Part shown: piece after piece, positions 17,985 to 26,523 of the stretch
How positions within the stretch are numbered: position 1 is the stretch's first letter
Layout: each line of letters begins with the position of its first letter
NCBI RefSeq assembly: GCF_013030945.1
Contig: NZ_JABBXF010000080.1
Span: 1 to 54,436, forward strand
Source: Streptomyces morookaense
GTDB taxonomy: Bacteria > Actinomycetota > Actinomycetes > Streptomycetales > Streptomycetaceae
Reading direction: 5' to 3'
Length of the DNA: 54,436 nt
The notes under the pieces: generated by a model
The model's database searches: none
Told to the model about the DNA's origin: nothing
Seen by the model: only the letters and a program-made list of their open reading frames with translations
Made by a program: the position numbers and the translations under genes

Positions 17985-19343
17985 GTGCATGAGTCCCTGC
18001 CCCCGTACCCGCAGCAGCCGCCCCAGCCCCTGCCGGGCGGTGTCCGGCACTACCGGCCCCGCCGGGCCCTGTGGGACACCCTCTGGGACAACAAGGCGGT
18101 CCGCGCGGGCGGGCTGATCCTGCTGCTCGCGCTCTGCGGCCTGATCATCCTGGCCCTGGTGCGCGAGCAGACCGGCACGGAGGGCTTCCTCGTCGGCCTC
18201 GGCCTGGCCGTCCTGCCCGTGCCGCTGCTGATAGCGGCCTTCCGCTGGATGGACCGCGTCGAGCCAAAGCCCTGGCGCAACCTGGCCTTCGCCTTCGCGT
18301 GGGGCTCCTGCGCGGCCACCCTCGTCGCGATCCTCGCGAACGGGTTCGCGACGAAGTGGCTCATGAACACCATCGATGTCACCGACCGCGCACGGGCGGC
18401 AGGCTGGGGCGCCACCTTCGTGGCCCCGGTGGTGGAGGAAAGCGCAAAGGCGGCAGCCGTCCTCCTCCTCTTCACCTTCCGCCGCCGGGACTTCAACGGC
18501 CTCCTCGACGGCGTCGTCTTCGCCGGCATCACGGCCACGGGCTTCGCCTTCACCGAGAACATCCTCTACCTCGGCAACGCGTTCGCCTCGGACCAGAGCT
18601 TCGGCCACGAGGGTCTGCCGTCGACGACGGCGGCAACGTTCTTCGTCCGCGTCCTGATGTCCCCGTTCGCGCACCCGCTCTTCACGTCGATGACGGGAGT
18701 GGGCTTCGGCATAGCGGCGTCACTCGCGCCGCGCCGACGGGTGTTGAGGGCGGTGGTCCCCGTCCTGGGCCTCCTGACCGCCATGACCCTGCACGGCATC
18801 TGGAACGGCTCGGCAAGCCTGCCCGGCCTGGGCTTCCTGGCGGTCTACGGCCTGTTCATGGTGCCGGTCTTCGGCGTCCTGACGTGGCTGACGATCTGGT
18901 CCCGCCAGAACGAACTCCGCACACTCCGCACCCACCTCCCGGCCTACCAGGCCGCGGGCTGGCTGACATGGCCGGAGCCGCTGGCCCTCTCCTCGATGCG
19001 CGCCCGAGGCATAGCCCGCGACACGGCCCGCCGCCAGGGCGGCGCCCCGGCGGCGCGTGTGGTGGCGGAGTACATATCCTTCGCGACGTCTTTGGCCTTC
19101 CTGCGCCAGCGGGCGTACCGAGGGCTGGGGCTGGAGGACTTCGGGGTGCGGGAGCAGGAGCTGCTGCACCACTTGTGGGTGCGGAGGGATGTGGCGCAGC
19201 CGGCGTTGGCGGTGGCGGCGGGGGTGGGGGCTGGTGTGGGGGTTCCGGCGGCAGGGGCGGTGCCGCCGGGGGCGTACGGCGCGCCGGGGGCGGCGCCTTG
19301 GGCTTGGCCGGGGGCTCACGGGGCGGGGTGGCCGCCGGGGTGA
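17985..19343 (+). CDS. PrsW family intramembrane metalloprotease
   Basis: 452 residues with about eight membrane helices from residue 40 to 310. PrsW motifs are in order: EESAKA near 150, LLDGVVFAGITATGFAFTEN near 175, and a histidine helix HPLFTSMTG near 225. In Bacillus the family performs site-1 cleavage of an anti-sigma factor; whether the Streptomyces members do so is unproven. The C-terminal 140 residues are cytoplasmic and end in a Gly/Ala/Pro-rich tail. GTG 17985 has no real ribosome-binding site, but TAGGGT seven bases upstream looks like a -10, so the message may be leaderless. Confidence 0.87.
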   Translation: MHESLPPYPQQPPQPLPGGVRHYRPRRALWDTLWDNKAVRAGGLILLLALCGLIILALVREQTGTEGFLVGLGLAVLPVPLLIAAFRWMDRVEPKPWRNLAFAFAWGSCAATLVAILANGFATKWLMNTIDVTDRARAAGWGATFVAPVVEESAKAAAVLLLFTFRRRDFNGLLDGVVFAGITATGFAFTENILYLGNAFASDQSFGHEGLPSTTAATFFVRVLMSPFAHPLFTSMTGVGFGIAASLAPRRRVLRAVVPVLGLLTAMTLHGIWNGSASLPGLGFLAVYGLFMVPVFGVLTWLTIWSRQNELRTLRTHLPAYQAAGWLTWPEPLALSSMRARGIARDTARRQGGAPAARVVAEYISFATSLAFLRQRAYRGLGLEDFGVREQELLHHLWVRRDVAQPALAVAAGVGAGVGVPAAGAVPPGAYGAPGAAPWAWPGAHGAGWPPG

Positions 19344-19383
19344 AGGTGAACGCGCCTCTCTGGACGGCACTACCCTCGGAACC

Positions 19384-19860
19384 GTGCCTGACGAGACCGA
19401 GTGGACGCCCCCTGAAGGATCTTGGGCCTCATCAGCTGCCCGCCGCCGCAACATGCAGGCGATCCGTAACAGGGATACGAAGCCGGAGCAGCTGATCCGG
19501 CGCCTTGTACACGCCCAGGGCCTCCGCTACCGCGTCGCGGCGAGACCGCTCCCGGATCTGCGCCGCACTGCAGACCTCGTCTTCCGCCCGGCCAAGGTCG
19601 CCGTCTTCATTGACGGCTGCTACTGGCACGGCTGTCCGGAGCACTACGTGGCGCCCCGGACCAACTCGGGCTACTGGTCGGAGAAGGTAGCCCGCAACGT
19701 CGCGCGCGACCGGGACACGGATGAACGACTCATTGCTGCGGGCTGGATGGTGCTCCGGTTCTGGGAGCACGAAGCTTCAGACGCTTGCTGCCTCAAGATC
19801 ATCAACACTGTCCGAAACCGACGCGCTGAGCTCGGCCTCCCGCCGAGCAGCAGGGACTAG
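19384..19860 (+). CDS. vsr: very short patch repair (Vsr-type) endonuclease
   Basis: 158 residues. Vsr nucleases nick 5' of the T in T:G mismatches produced when 5-methylcytosine deaminates. The family core is complete: NMQAIRNRDTKPE near 25, the metal-binding Asp in TADLVFR near 60, VFIDGCYWHGCPEHY near 70, and VLRFWEHE near 125. It is convergent with a 5mC methyltransferase and overlaps its 3' end by 84 bp, so the pairing is meaningful. GTG 19384 is taken as start; TACCCT nearby could be a -10 for a leaderless transcript. It is the first gene of the lower-GC island. Confidence 0.9.
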   Translation: MPDETEWTPPEGSWASSAARRRNMQAIRNRDTKPEQLIRRLVHAQGLRYRVAARPLPDLRRTADLVFRPAKVAVFIDGCYWHGCPEHYVAPRTNSGYWSEKVARNVARDRDTDERLIAAGWMVLRFWEHEASDACCLKIINTVRNRRAELGLPPSSRD

Positions 19861-20970
19861 ATCAGCCTCGGCTACGGCTGGACACGAACCTTGCTGGCCT
19901 CCCGGTCGGAGAACGGCAGCGATAGCCCTTCCCACAGCCTCGGCGACTGGCGGCGGAAAGGCGTTGCCTACCTGACGGTAGCGGGCCGTCTTACCACTGC
20001 CCTCGAACTTCCAGTGCCGGGGAAATCCCTGGATGATCGCCGCCTGCTCAACAGTGAGCATCGGCCCCTTTTCCCGGAAAAGGTCCCGTTCGGGTCGGCA
20101 ATCATCTTTATCGTTGGCAACCCCCATGGCGTCTACGCCCAGGAGAGCCCATGCAGCCTTAGCCCTGCTAGGGCCAAGGTCAGCCCCCCCGTGCTTCTTA
20201 GAACCACCGACGAGTGTGGGGGCCTCCGTGCCACGCAGCTTGGCCATCTTCCGCCACTTTTTGAGGGCTTCCTGCCCCTTGGCACCGTGAGGCGCGTACC
20301 GCTCCCGCATTGTCTCTTCGAGAGCCTCGGCAACGGTGACGATCTTCTCGCCACCAACCGGCCACTCGAACTTGACGTCCTTCAGGTACCTCTTGTCAAT
20401 CATGACAAGAATGGCTCGAGGGCGCAGCTGAGGCACCCCGTAGTCACGAGCTTCAATCAGCTCCCAGCCACAGAACTCATACTCGTATCCCTCAAGTTCC
20501 TGCACGATCTTGTCGCGCATAGAACTGAACTTCGCATCGAGAATCCCACGAACATTCTCGATCATCACAGCCTTTGGCCGAAGTTGATCTACAAGCTCAA
20601 GCATCCGAGGAAAGAGGTCTCTCTCGTCCTCCTCGCCAAGCTGGTGACCCGCAACAGAGAACGGAGGGCAAGGCACGCCGCCTGCGAGGAGATCAAGGTC
20701 GCCGGGCCTAAGGCCGAATCCGACGAGCTGCTCGTGCTTGAAAGGGTCAACGTCGTTGACATCTGCCTCTACAACTTGGCAGCCAGCCCAATCAGGGTGA
20801 TTCTCCACATTCTTACGCAACGTCTTGCACGCATGCTTGTCGATCTCCAGCAGGGCCAGGTGACGAAACCCCGCGTTGTGCAGACCGACCGCCTGGCCGC
20901 CGGCACCCGCACAGATCTCGATCGAGGTCAACGGCTCAGTCTCTGGGGCTACTCGGCCGTTGACTCGCAC
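19777..20970 (-). CDS. dcm: DNA (cytosine-5) methyltransferase
   Basis: 397 residues with the full set of 5mC methyltransferase motifs: I (SIEICAGAGGQAVGLHNAGF), IV with catalytic Cys (GGVPCPPFSVAG near 100), VI (MIENVRG near 135), VIII (QLRPRAILV near 185) and X (RQVGNAFPPPVAEAVG near 340). It modifies a specific site, unknown from sequence, to mark self DNA. GTG 20970 follows an excellent AGGAGGAG site; the longer TTG-start form at 21009 is less likely. GC content is clearly lower than the core on either side. It follows the helicase gene in the same direction but a strong hairpin separates them, suggesting independent expression. Confidence 0.92.
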   Translation of the reverse strand: MRVNGRVAPETEPLTSIEICAGAGGQAVGLHNAGFRHLALLEIDKHACKTLRKNVENHPDWAGCQVVEADVNDVDPFKHEQLVGFGLRPGDLDLLAGGVPCPPFSVAGHQLGEEDERDLFPRMLELVDQLRPKAVMIENVRGILDAKFSSMRDKIVQELEGYEYEFCGWELIEARDYGVPQLRPRAILVMIDKRYLKDVKFEWPVGGEKIVTVAEALEETMRERYAPHGAKGQEALKKWRKMAKLRGTEAPTLVGGSKKHGGADLGPSRAKAAWALLGVDAMGVANDKDDCRPERDLFREKGPMLTVEQAAIIQGFPRHWKFEGSGKTARYRQVGNAFPPPVAEAVGRAIAAVLRPGGQQGSCPAVAEADLVPAARREAELSASVSDSVDDLEAASV

Positions 20971-21066
20971 GGCGGACTCCTCCTGGTACAGACGAAGACG
21001 GATGCTCAAGTTTCGCAGAGAGAGCAGCGCGCCACTGCCATCCCGTCCAGGAGTCTCCCAGGCGTG

Positions 21067-21099
21067 GCGAAGGCCGCCCCGAGCAGGGGCGGCCTTCGC
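21067..21099 (-). terminator. hairpin between helicase operon and methyltransferase
   Basis: A perfect 14-bp stem (21067-21080 with 21086-21099) around GAGCA, 19 bases after the helicase stop codon. It should end the three-gene operon before the methyltransferase gene. Confidence 0.8.
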
Positions 21100-21117
21100 A
21101 GTTCAAGATTCCGCTTT

Positions 21118-22938
21118 CTACCTTTTTATCCGCATGTGCTGAAGCAGTGCCGCCATGTCACTGGGAGCAAGCCCCGCAGCCACCGACGGCTCTTCCTGCA
21201 GGTCAGACAGCTGCTGCACCGAAGGGTCATCGAGGATCTTGCCCATGAAGTCGAGCTTCTGATCGAGTCGTACTTCCACCACCTGATCGACCGTGTTGCG
21301 CACGGCCAGCACCGTCACACGCGTCTTGGTGCCAGGCGCAAGACCGAGGCGGTGGATCCGGTCGAGGCTTTGCAGGAACCGTCCAGCCATGAAGTCACGA
21401 TCCACATACACAGCGTCATGACAGACGTGATGCAGGCTGATCCCCTCACCCAATGTTGCAGGGTTAGAGATCAGCACCTTGCACGACGGGTCCTCACGGA
21501 ACCGCCGGAGCTGCTCATCACGATCAAGGGTCCCCCCGTGCACGACAGCCGGGCTGTACGCCTCAAGCAGACGCTCCAGAGTGGTCAGGCTGCGCACGAA
21601 CGTAGTCCAAACCAGCGTCTTGCGCCCCCGGGCCGCATTCTCAGCGACGATCGCGGCAGCTTCCTTGTACTTCGGCGACAGCTCGTAGTCGGGAAGCTTC
21701 TGCATCAATGAGAAAAGCGAGTGGCCCTGCGGGATCTCCAGCGGCGGCAACTGGTAAGCCAACGGCTCGTACCGACTTGCCCCCTCAAGCAGCAGTGCCG
21801 GGCTCGTAGCGGCCATGAGCAGACGCAGTGCCGTCTTGCCCAGAGAGCTGAGGTCCTCACGGGCATTGCCGGCCTTAGCCCCGTTCACCACAGCGTTGTA
21901 GATCTCGGCGTGCAGGTCCGGCATGTCCAGGTACCTCATCCGCAAATCCATCGGAGGCAGACCCAGTTCCTGCTTCGTTGTCCTGGTAAACAACGGCCGC
22001 AGAACAGTGCTTGCATGACTGAGGTCACCCCCGGCCACAGCCTGCGCAACGGTTCGCTGCCCGTGCCCCGGCCAGACGAAGCCCAGCAGGTTCTCCAAGT
22101 CCTTTGTCCCGTTAGGAGCCGGCGTACCAGTAAGGATCAGGCGACGCCGCGCAAGCGGGCCGAGGGCCATGCAGGCCGCACCGTACGTCCCCCGCGCACC
22201 GAGCTTCATCCGGTGCGCCTCATCAAGGATGATCATCGAGGGCGCCTCCTTGAGCCATCTGGCGAGGTTCCCCAGTGAACGGTCAAGCCGCTCGTAGTTG
22301 ACGATGAGTACCTCTGCCCAGCGGTCAAGCCCTCGGTCCAGTACATACGGACGCAACGGGGACCTGAAGCACCGACCCGTCTCGTCATGCCACGACTCGT
22401 ATGCCGACTTTGGACAGACGACCAGAAGCTTCCTCACCGCCCCCTTGGCCTTCTGGGCGGCGTATACGGCAAGCCCTACGCGGGTCTTGCCGGCTCCGGG
22501 AACACTGAAGTTTGCTCCGTGCTGGAGCGACAGCAACTTCGCGATATCCCTGCACTGGAACTCACTCAGCTCAGCCACCCACGCATCCCCGAGCAGACTG
22601 GGCACGTCGTCCGGGTCGACCCCTTCGTGCTGCTCCTGGCCATCGAGTCGCTTCTTGACCGTTTCAGCATCCTGGATGACCCCAACTACCAGGTCGCGGA
22701 GCTCAGGAGCCCAGTCCACGCCGACGTGATGGGGCCAAGCACTGATGTGGTTCAGTCCTGCCAAGAGGTCATCGAGGTCAACTGACACAGACAGCTGGCC
22801 AAGCTGGCCGCCCGTGCGGAAACGGGAAGCCAGCTGGACAAGGTCCTCGCGGTACTTCTCGGTCGTCCTCAGAACGACCCTGGTCCGCGTTTCATCAAAG
22901 GCAAGATACAGAGAGGTCTCCGCGGCGGCCTCCGGCAT
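21118..22938 (-). CDS. SNF2-type DEAD/DEAH helicase, defence-island type
   Basis: 606 residues. After a roughly 120-residue N-terminal region comes a two-lobed SF2 ATPase: a Q-like entry (LSEFQCRDIAKLL), Walker A (NFSVPGAGKTRVGL near 155), Walker B DEAH (MIILDEAHRM near 248), motif III (LTGTPAPNG), then the C-lobe with VWTTFVRSLTTLERLL, VLISNPATLGEGISLHH and the arginine-finger helix RFLQSLDRIHRLG. SNF2-like ATPases of this sort translocate on duplex DNA and are frequent in restriction and phage-defence loci. Its ATG shares one base with the stop of the ParB-like gene (TGATG), so translation is coupled. A GGAGG site is present. Confidence 0.88.
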   Translation of the reverse strand: MPEAAAETSLYLAFDETRTRVVLRTTEKYREDLVQLASRFRTGGQLGQLSVSVDLDDLLAGLNHISAWPHHVGVDWAPELRDLVVGVIQDAETVKKRLDGQEQHEGVDPDDVPSLLGDAWVAELSEFQCRDIAKLLSLQHGANFSVPGAGKTRVGLAVYAAQKAKGAVRKLLVVCPKSAYESWHDETGRCFRSPLRPYVLDRGLDRWAEVLIVNYERLDRSLGNLARWLKEAPSMIILDEAHRMKLGARGTYGAACMALGPLARRRLILTGTPAPNGTKDLENLLGFVWPGHGQRTVAQAVAGGDLSHASTVLRPLFTRTTKQELGLPPMDLRMRYLDMPDLHAEIYNAVVNGAKAGNAREDLSSLGKTALRLLMAATSPALLLEGASRYEPLAYQLPPLEIPQGHSLFSLMQKLPDYELSPKYKEAAAIVAENAARGRKTLVWTTFVRSLTTLERLLEAYSPAVVHGGTLDRDEQLRRFREDPSCKVLISNPATLGEGISLHHVCHDAVYVDRDFMAGRFLQSLDRIHRLGLAPGTKTRVTVLAVRNTVDQVVEVRLDQKLDFMGKILDDPSVQQLSDLQEEPSVAAGLAPSDMAALLQHMRIKR

Positions 22939-24377
22939 CAGGAGCCCTCCGCAGTTGCAGCCGCGAGAAGCCACGCAACCCCGTCGCCCGGGTGGGGAAG
23001 TCCCCGGCCCGCCTGCTGAGCAAGCTTGCGGAGACTCCCGCGAAGCCTCAGCACTGCTTCGTCGAATGCCTCCTCATCAAGGCTACGCGTGGCGCGAGCC
23101 TGCACCAGGTCGACTACGCACTGATCGATGTCAGCACACGCTTCAGCAAGGCGGGCGGGAGCAAGCTGCTGCCGCTTCCGGACACGAGCATCCCGGCCAG
23201 CGGCGTCAATTGCCTTGTCAAACGCGGCCCTTGCACTATCAACGATGTCCTGTGCCTGGCTCTTCTCGCCATCGGGCAGTTCAGACTCCGCGCTCCGGGC
23301 GGTGGCCTTGGCCCGCAAGATCTGGTCATTGAGGGCACGAGCCGCCGACACGGCGGACGACGATGCCGGCACTGACATGCCGAGCCCCGGCACCGCGACA
23401 GCCTCCTGCTGAACTGCCGCACTGCTCACGTTCAAACTCTCCGGCAGGCTGTCATCCAGATAGCCCTTCTCGAAGAACGTCTCGTCGATATGCCGGATGT
23501 CCGTCTTAGCGAAATCCAGGAGGATAGCTGCCAGCCGCCATTCCTTCAGTACCTCGGCCTGGTCCCGGTCAACCGACTCCAGCTTCTCGTAAAGGCGGTG
23601 AAGTTCCTTGAGCTTCTCCTGGTCGTTCTCGAAGTCAACCAGCCGAAGGGCCACACTGCCCCCACTCTTGCTGCGATCGATCAGATCCCGGATCGTGCCC
23701 AGAATCCAACGCTCCTGAAAATAGGTGCGCTTCTGGATTCGGAACTCCTTGGCGATTGCCTCCGGCGTCCGGCCCAGGGACGCCTGTTCCTCCATGGCAA
23801 GGAGGCGGTTAATGTACGTGTAGTCCCGCCGGTGGTCCTCCCGAAGCTGCAAGGACAGCTCAACGGCATTGATGTCCACCCAGGTGAAGGACTCAGGGAG
23901 AACACCCACCCGCATGGACTGGGCGCCGATCTCCCTAAGAGCAGCAGCCCTGGTGTTCCCGTTGACCAGAATGCCGTGGCGCGTCACAAGACCCGGATCG
24001 TTCTGGCCGAACTTCTGCAGGTCATCCTTCAGCTTGTCGAAGGCAGAATCCCTGCGGTCCGGGTCAGCCGGCTCAGCCTGCAGCAAGAATTCAAGGTACT
24101 CCTGGCTTTCCGCAGACCACGGGTCCTTCTCAAGGGCCTTGTCACGCACCGGATTATGGCTGCGCTGCGCACGGATGCGGTGCGTTCCGGGGTTGTAGTA
24201 GAGGCCGTTGAGCGGGAGGTCAATCACTTCAACGTGGTACGGCTGCCCGTTCCAGTCAATGGTGACTGACTCGCGGGTGTCCCCCGAACTCTTGACCTCT
24301 TCCAGCCGCTTGGCAATCAGCTCGCTAAACTCGGCAGCGCGCGGCGGAGGAGTGAACTCCAGCATACTCTGTCCCAT
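22938..24377 (-). CDS. ParB/Srx-fold protein of the helicase operon
   Basis: 479 residues. An N-terminal strand-rich region (about 40-75) leads to a ParB-like core with GILVNGNTRAAALREIGAQSM near 135, the family's GxxR-type nucleotide-binding loop. Helix-rich DNA-binding-like segments (about 175-245) follow, then a long helical C-terminal half. ParB-fold proteins can be CTP switches, nucleases or ATP hydrolases; which applies is unknown. It is translated in a tight operon: seven bases after the upstream gene, and coupled to the helicase by TGATG. It might recognise DNA sites and load the helicase (inference). Confidence 0.75.
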   Translation of the reverse strand: MGQSMLEFTPPPRAAEFSELIAKRLEEVKSSGDTRESVTIDWNGQPYHVEVIDLPLNGLYYNPGTHRIRAQRSHNPVRDKALEKDPWSAESQEYLEFLLQAEPADPDRRDSAFDKLKDDLQKFGQNDPGLVTRHGILVNGNTRAAALREIGAQSMRVGVLPESFTWVDINAVELSLQLREDHRRDYTYINRLLAMEEQASLGRTPEAIAKEFRIQKRTYFQERWILGTIRDLIDRSKSGGSVALRLVDFENDQEKLKELHRLYEKLESVDRDQAEVLKEWRLAAILLDFAKTDIRHIDETFFEKGYLDDSLPESLNVSSAAVQQEAVAVPGLGMSVPASSSAVSAARALNDQILRAKATARSAESELPDGEKSQAQDIVDSARAAFDKAIDAAGRDARVRKRQQLAPARLAEACADIDQCVVDLVQARATRSLDEEAFDEAVLRLRGSLRKLAQQAGRGLPHPGDGVAWLLAAATAEGS

Positions 24378-24384
24378 TCCTTAG

Positions 24385-25074
24385 TTACTCGCCCTCGCCG
24401 CCGGTCACGGCCTTTATGAACGCCTCGCGAGATTCCTCCGGAAGCGTCCTGTACATGCCCCACAGCTTCTCGAGCTGTCCCCGCTCCCGGCGATCCGCCG
24501 TGATCCACTCCACGAGGACCGTACGCTCCAGCGGCGCGAGCGCCTTCACGTCACCAAGCAGCTTGCCCAGATCAATCTCGCGCCCAGCGCCTGCACGACA
24601 CTGGTCGCACTCAGTAACGAGCTGCACGGAAGTCGTTCCATCCGCCAAGCGCACCTTGCGGCGCGTCACGCCGAGCTTGGAGGTCGCAACGCCGCCGTCA
24701 TACACCTCGCCCACACCAATCCCGCAGGTCCGGCACAGGAAGTTGTCGGCCATGAAGACCTTGTCCCGTTCCGCCTTGGAGAGGCTGGTCTTGTGTTTCG
24801 GCAGCTTGGCCTGGCCCGGCTTCCAGATCTCTGCGCCCCGGCTGACGTACCGCTGCTCTTCCAGCTTCAGAGCCGGATCATCCCGGTTCGTGTCGATCTG
24901 CCATCCATAGTCCCGCAGTTCACGAACCCGCCGGTCGATCTGTGCGACGTCGGGAAACGCCTTCCGCAGCGCGGCCTTGGTGAAGATCTCACCTTCCCCC
25001 ACCTCCGTTTCCAGCCAGAGGGCCGCCCGGATCCTGCCCCCAAAAGCCTTGTCCTGCCACGACGGCATCACCAT
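24385..25074 (-). CDS. winged-helix / zinc-finger HNH-like protein
   Basis: 229 residues. The first ~75 look like a winged-helix domain (IFTKAALRKAFPDVAQIDRRVRELRDYGW). A treble-clef-like region follows with two CxxC pairs, FLCRTCG near 115 and TECDQCRAG near 155. The arrangement resembles HNH endonucleases, yet I cannot see the expected catalytic His between the knuckles (the segment reads SKLGVTRRKVRLADG), so it may be a DNA-binding relic rather than a nuclease. The C-terminus is helical. ATG 25074 follows GGAGG by six bases. First gene of the operon with the ParB-like and helicase genes. Confidence 0.65.
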   Translation of the reverse strand: MVMPSWQDKAFGGRIRAALWLETEVGEGEIFTKAALRKAFPDVAQIDRRVRELRDYGWQIDTNRDDPALKLEEQRYVSRGAEIWKPGQAKLPKHKTSLSKAERDKVFMADNFLCRTCGIGVGEVYDGGVATSKLGVTRRKVRLADGTTSVQLVTECDQCRAGAGREIDLGKLLGDVKALAPLERTVLVEWITADRRERGQLEKLWGMYRTLPEESREAFIKAVTGGEGE

Positions 25075-25295
25075 CTAGATCCTCCGATCACCTTGTTGCG
25101 ACGCACTGGCGTCACGCCGCGGGCATCAGAAGACGCTCCGCGACACCGTGTCCCCCCGGATCTCCGGCGGTAGATCCATTGACGCACCGTCACCGAACAG
25201 AGGTCCAGCGAAATCAAGTGTTGCGCTGCAACGAGTCAACATGCCGTGCGGCACAATCAGCCATGGGGACCGGCATGACCGAGGGGGGAACACTG

Positions 25296-26072
25296 ATGCG
25301 AGCAGGGCAAGTGGGAACGAAGGTCCGCGGGGACTTGCCGCCAGGGAGGCGCAGGCTCCGGGAGACCTTGGTGACGTTGTACGGACACATGGACGCCCCA
25401 ACGCTGGCCTCCGCTGCGCAGCAGCTCGCCGAGAAGGGTTACTCGAAAGATCCGAGCGAGATATCGCGCTACCTGAACGGTTGGCGGCTTCCACCAGCGA
25501 ATTTTGTCCTGCGCCTCTACGAAGTCGCCGTTGACCAGGCTGGGGTCGCGGCGGTGGGACTGACCGAAGAAGAACTGCTCAAGGTCCACTCCGACGCCGA
25601 GCCGACGCTGTGCAGAACATGCCCGCAGCTGCGCCGGAAGAACCGAGACCTTCGAGGCAAGATCAGAGAGCTCCGTGATCAAAAGGCCGGCCTGGAGGCA
25701 GCTCTGGCCAGTGCGGAGTCTCAGCCAAAGATCCTGCCGGTCCACCCGTCGGGTGGGGACCGGCAGGACTTCACCCGCGACGTGGCCGCCGCGATCCACA
25801 TCGCCAATCGCATGGGCGACCTGCACCAGCAGGGTGATCGGGCCGCCGCGCTCGCGCTGCTGCGGGACACAACGGAGGTCCTGACACCGGCAGAAAGCGC
25901 GGCAGCTCTCGTCCTGCTCCGCCAGCAGGAACAAGAACAGCTCGCGGACACCTTGATCCATATCTATGGCAGGGACCAGTCCCACGCCAACGTCATACGT
26001 ATGGCCCTAGCGCTACATGAGTACGGCCTGCCAGGTGACGCCGGCGCCATACTTCGATCAGCCACGCGGTAA
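25296..26072 (+). CDS. helix-turn-helix regulator with coiled-coil middle
   Basis: 258 residues. An N-terminal XRE-like helix-turn-helix (about 20-75; ASAAQQLAEKGYSKDPSEISRYLNGWRLP) is followed by a coiled coil (about 110-150; LRRKNRDLRGKIRELRDQKAGLEAAL) and a helical C-terminal domain with repeats of Gln and Ala. This plan is frequent among Streptomyces regulators of unknown target. It is divergent from the HNH-like/ParB/helicase operon across about 220 bp, so it is a good candidate regulator of that operon (inference). ATG 25296 follows GAGGGGGG by seven bases; in-frame ATGs at 25263 and 25275 are alternatives. Confidence 0.72.
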   Translation: MRAGQVGTKVRGDLPPGRRRLRETLVTLYGHMDAPTLASAAQQLAEKGYSKDPSEISRYLNGWRLPPANFVLRLYEVAVDQAGVAAVGLTEEELLKVHSDAEPTLCRTCPQLRRKNRDLRGKIRELRDQKAGLEAALASAESQPKILPVHPSGGDRQDFTRDVAAAIHIANRMGDLHQQGDRAAALALLRDTTEVLTPAESAAALVLLRQQEQEQLADTLIHIYGRDQSHANVIRMALALHEYGLPGDAGAILRSATR

Positions 26073-26105
26073 CGCCAGCACGGGAAACCTGGGAGGTGCC
26101 CCGGC

Positions 26106-26354
26106 TCAGGACCCGCCCACGACAGTGCGGTTCCGGGCCAGCCAGGCGGCCCGAACTGACCAGCCCTGAACCGAGAGGACCTGGCCCGACTGCGCCGGGA
26201 GAACCAGCACAGTCGGGCCAGGCCCCTCACAGGCCACGGCCTTCTTCGCAGTAGAGAGCGGCTGAACGGGCCTCTTTGATCGAGGCAAGGGGGCCGACTT
26301 CTGCGCTTTCACCCCCTTCTGCCACATACCCCTTGCGGCTTCCTTGACTACCAC
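26106..26354 (-). CDS. hypothetical protein (doubtful)
   Basis: An open frame of 82 codons with a basic N-terminal half and a hydrophobic C-terminal stretch (PTVLVLPAQSGQVLSVQGW). A start is possible at GTG 26354 or an internal ATG with AAGGGG upstream. Against it, a perfect 12-bp hairpin (26181-26192 with 26210-26221) lies inside, which better fits a terminator for the rightward regulator gene. I do not recognise it. Confidence 0.3.
   Translation of the reverse strand: MVVKEAARGMWQKGVKAQKSAPLPRSKRPVQPLSTAKKAVACEGPGPTVLVLPAQSGQVLSVQGWSVRAAWLARNRTVVGGS
26181..26221 (+). terminator. hairpin downstream of the HTH regulator
   Basis: CTGGCCCGACTG and CAGTCGGGCCAG, 12-bp perfect stem with a 17-base loop, about 110 bp after the regulator's stop codon. 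Confidence 0.5.
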
Positions 26355-26372
26355 GTCGTCAGCGGGCGGCTG

Positions 26373-26520
26373 TCATCCACCAACGCGCAACTCAGCCTCG
26401 AAGCGCTTCCGCGCCTGCTCAAGTGCCATGTCCGAACCGACCCCGTGGGCATGGAACCAATGGAGAAGGTCAGCGATCAATACGGTGGCCGCCTGCTGGG
26501 CACCAGCACCCCATGCCGAA
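26373..26520 (-). pseudogene. C-terminal fragment of a small helical protein
   Basis: The minus-strand frame ending at 26373 finishes with LLHWFHAHGVGSDMALEQARKRFEAE, which reads like the conserved helical end of a common short Streptomyces hypothetical protein. Upstream of about 26520 the resemblance stops, and the other strand begins to encode the DUF5753 fragment. It therefore appears 5'-truncated at a recombination junction. Confidence 0.4.
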
Positions 26521-26523
26521 TTG

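Noticed and set aside
19891..21711. 606-codon plus-strand frame across the methyltransferase and helicase
   Set aside because: Antisense shadow. The minus-strand genes have catalytic motifs and ribosome-binding sites.
19384..25074. DISARM, BREX or Dnd system
   Set aside because: The defining genes (DrmA/DrmB, PglZ/BrxC, DndCDE) are not recognisable here.
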